The notes under the pieces were generated by a model. The model did not search any database, had not been told where the DNA came from, and worked only from the letters and a program-made list of their open reading frames with translations. A program made the translations under genes and the position numbers. From Bacteroidia bacterium (GTDB lineage Bacteria > Bacteroidota > Bacteroidia > J057), in contig JAWKNO010000001.1 in the NCBI GenBank assembly GCA_041391665.1, positions 2,232,001 through 2,296,000 on the forward strand: 64,000 nucleotides of DNA, in the 5' to 3' direction. Below are positions 63,937-64,000 of the stretch, in pieces; position 1 is the stretch's first letter, and every line of letters starts with the position of its first letter.

Positions 63937-64000
63937 TTAGTATTTTACTACTCTTTTTACCAGTATTTTTTCGCCCTGCTGAAGTCTCAACAGGTAAATT
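63937..64000 (-). CDS. C-terminal end of a T9SS type A sorting-domain protein (partial)
   Basis: Only the last 20 codons and stop of a minus-strand gene fall in the window; its 5' part lies beyond the right edge. The residues read IYLLRLQQGEKILVKRVVKY then TAA, matching the end of T9SS type A sorting domains (G-x-Y-x-[VL]-x-[IL]...KxxVK). It is therefore a secreted or surface-anchored cargo of the same export system as the M4 peptidase. Short, but motif and terminal position fit well. Confidence 0.75.
   Translation of the reverse strand, partial: IYLLRLQQGEKILVKRVVKY

Noticed and set aside
1..64000. CRISPR array, integrase, transposase or rRNA operon
   Set aside because: No regularly spaced repeats, no DDE/tyrosine recombinase motifs and no rRNA-like stretches were seen in reading both strands; this was by eye and does not exclude small fragments.

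Overview
The window reads as chromosomal DNA of a Bacteroidota bacterium, most likely of the Saprospiria or a neighbouring marine or soil lineage. The evidence is the set of families present: TonB-dependent receptors with N-terminal CarboxypepD_reg-like domains, type IX secretion (T9SS) C-terminal sorting domains, a PorV/PorQ-family protein, DUF4199 and DUF2490 proteins, a GTP-dependent PEP carboxykinase, and start codons mostly without a Shine-Dalgarno sequence. No rRNA operon, CRISPR array, prophage or intact insertion sequence is visible.

Layout. 1-5.4 kb (mostly minus): penicillin-binding protein 1A, a NadR-type NMN adenylyltransferase/ribosylnicotinamide kinase, and a small chaperone pair (CbpA-type DnaJ and Hsp20). 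5.5-13.5 kb (minus): a TonB receptor, a DUF4199 protein, and an ABC-2 permease fused to an M1 aminopeptidase with its ATPase. 13.5-15.8 kb is an accessory patch: a VapB antitoxin whose VapC toxin has been deleted down to its last ~20 codons, an orphan XRE regulator, and a COG1373 ATPase whose start and stop codons lie inside hairpins. 15.9-19.9 kb (plus): a DASS-family anion symporter translationally coupled to a cNMP-domain histidine kinase and a response regulator, then a DUF2490 outer-membrane-type protein. 19.9-21.9 kb (minus): an AbiL/RloAB-like two-gene defence module. 22-32.6 kb (minus): PEP carboxykinase, an Na+-dependent amino acid/neurotransmitter-type symporter, a giant AsmA-like protein built from about six 180-residue repeats, a class III nucleotidyl cyclase and a GAF histidine kinase.

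32.7-36.4 kb (plus): a small lipoprotein and a T9SS-secreted thermolysin-like (M4) peptidase. 36.4-48.1 kb (minus): an LEA14-like lipoprotein, an unusual 125-nt tRNA-like gene with its own terminator, a single-domain voltage-gated cation channel, an acyl-CoA dehydrogenase, a membrane patatin, a YfiT/DinB-type protein, a three-gene two-component cluster and a histidine phosphatase. 48.1-54 kb: DNA polymerase I, an M48 lipoprotein peptidase, a small secreted unknown and a TPR-like protein. 54-64 kb (plus): a TonB receptor, a 1325-residue secreted protein and a PorV-like protein that look like one surface-export unit, then greA and a HIT protein, and the last codons of another T9SS cargo on the minus strand at the right edge.

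The most unusual points are the tRNA-like gene with a ~54-nt extra arm, the deleted vapC, the hairpin-bracketed ATPase, the AbiL-like system and the long-period repeat in the AsmA-like protein. All functions are from reading motifs by eye; no database search was possible.
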